From positions 1 through 7,391 of the forward strand of contig JANWZY010000149.1 in the NCBI GenBank assembly GCA_025061935.1: a DNA stretch of 7,391 nt, in the 5' to 3' direction. This document shows positions 7,020 through 7,391 of the stretch, piece by piece (position 1 is the first letter of the stretch; every line of letters starts with the position of its first letter). The stretch comes from Verrucomicrobiia bacterium (GTDB lineage Bacteria; Verrucomicrobiota; Verrucomicrobiia; Limisphaerales; DTLC01). A model generated the notes under the pieces. That model made no database searches and was not told the origin of the DNA. It worked only from the letters and a program-made list of their open reading frames with translations. Both the position numbers and the translations under genes were made by a program.

Positions 7020-7039
7020 CCGGGTTTAACCGGGTTTAA
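7020..7039. repeat. Perfect tandem 10-bp repeat (CCGGGTTTAA x2)
   Basis: CCGGGTTTAA occurs twice head-to-tail (7020-7029, 7030-7039), starting 54 bases upstream of the ATP-grasp-like ATG and abutting the inverted repeat. A spacing of one helical turn would suit a protein binding the same face of DNA twice. Replication slippage is the simpler alternative. Confidence 0.5.
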
Positions 7040-7164
7040 AATCGTGTCGGCGGCGGGCCCGGTTCGGACGGCGCGCACAACAGCATTAAAACCAAAGACC
7101 GATTTTGCAGGCGCACCACGCAATTTTTTAACGCCGCGAAAGCCCCCGCCGAAATATCGCAGAA

Positions 7165-7196
7165 AACCCACATGCGAATCTCAATGGATTCGGGTT
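7165..7196 (-). terminator. Possible proA terminator hairpin
   Basis: Read on the minus strand, CGAATC (7192-7187) and GATTCG (7180-7175) form a perfect 6-bp stem with a 6-base loop. AACC (7196-7193) pairs with GGTT (7168-7165) across a 6-base bulge, and the stem runs into TTTTC. It starts 58 bases after the proA stop, a sensible place for a terminator separating proA from the next gene. The stem is only moderately stable. Confidence 0.35.
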
Positions 7197-7253
7197 GACC
7201 GCTGTGGTGGCTGAGCCGGAGCGAAAAGCCCTGTTAGTGGACCGGTAGGCCGC

Positions 7254-7391
7254 TCAGGTCCGGAGTTGGCCTGTGCCGAACCCGAGCCATTTGTAACTTG
7301 TCAGCTCCTCGAGGCCCATTGGTCCGCGCGCGCCGATTTTGTCTGTGCTGATGCCGATTTCTGCGCCCATGCCGAACTCGCCTCCATCGGT
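7254..7391 (-). CDS. proA: Gamma-glutamyl phosphate reductase, C-terminal fragment (cut by window edge)
   Basis: Only the last 45 codons and the TGA stop (7256-7254) are in the window. The visible residues, including FGMGAEIGISTDK followed by ARGPMGLEELTSYKW, are the highly conserved C-terminal signature of ProA, the NADPH-dependent reductase that turns gamma-glutamyl phosphate into glutamate-5-semialdehyde in the second step of cytoplasmic proline synthesis. The catalytic Cys lies upstream, outside the window. The family is about 415-430 residues long, so roughly nine tenths of the gene is missing. It is transcribed leftward, 287 bases ahead of the ATP-grasp-like gene; a possible terminator lies between them. 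proB cannot be seen. Confidence 0.95.
   Translation of the reverse strand, partial: TDGGEFGMGAEIGISTDKIGARGPMGLEELTSYKWLGFGTGQLRT

Overview
This window is a stretch of ordinary-looking bacterial chromosome, moderately GC-rich and densely coding. It has seven protein genes, two of them cut by the window edges. I see no rRNA or tRNA, insertion sequence, CRISPR array, phage gene or clear sign of recent transfer. The gene set (a UroD-like methyltransferase-family protein, a short-chain prenyl synthase next to a proline-rich membrane SppA, an M24 peptidase, MarC and ProA) would fit a Gram-negative bacterium such as a member of the Verrucomicrobiota. That placement is a weak inference from general resemblance; no marker gene is present.

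Layout. Positions 1-954 (+) hold the C-terminal part of a uroporphyrinogen-decarboxylase-superfamily protein. Positions 955-1434 are a 480-base gap with no convincing gene. A type II farnesyl/geranylgeranyl diphosphate synthase (ispA, 1435-2337, -) is divergent from the signal peptide peptidase gene sppA (2477-3601, +), which is followed by an M24 Xaa-Pro-aminopeptidase-like gene (3702-4838, +). These last two meet a leftward block head-on: marC-family membrane protein (4913-5545, -), then a probable ATP-grasp-like protein (5542-6966, -), then the end of proA (7254-7391, -). A palindromic element at 4883-4919 lies between the converging units and may terminate transcription.

Working together. 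SppA and the M24 enzyme are both proteolytic: SppA cleaves leftover signal peptides in the membrane, and the M24 enzyme probably processes proline-containing peptides in the cytoplasm, so the pair would be a peptide-recycling unit. On the other strand, the ATP-grasp-like gene and marC overlap by four bases (ATGA), so they are very probably translated as a coupled pair. This is the part of the window most likely to hide undescribed biology: a putative ligase of unknown substrate tied to a membrane protein from a family with proposed amino-acid transport activity. proA ends 287 bases upstream of this pair, and a possible terminator lies between them, so it is probably a separate unit.
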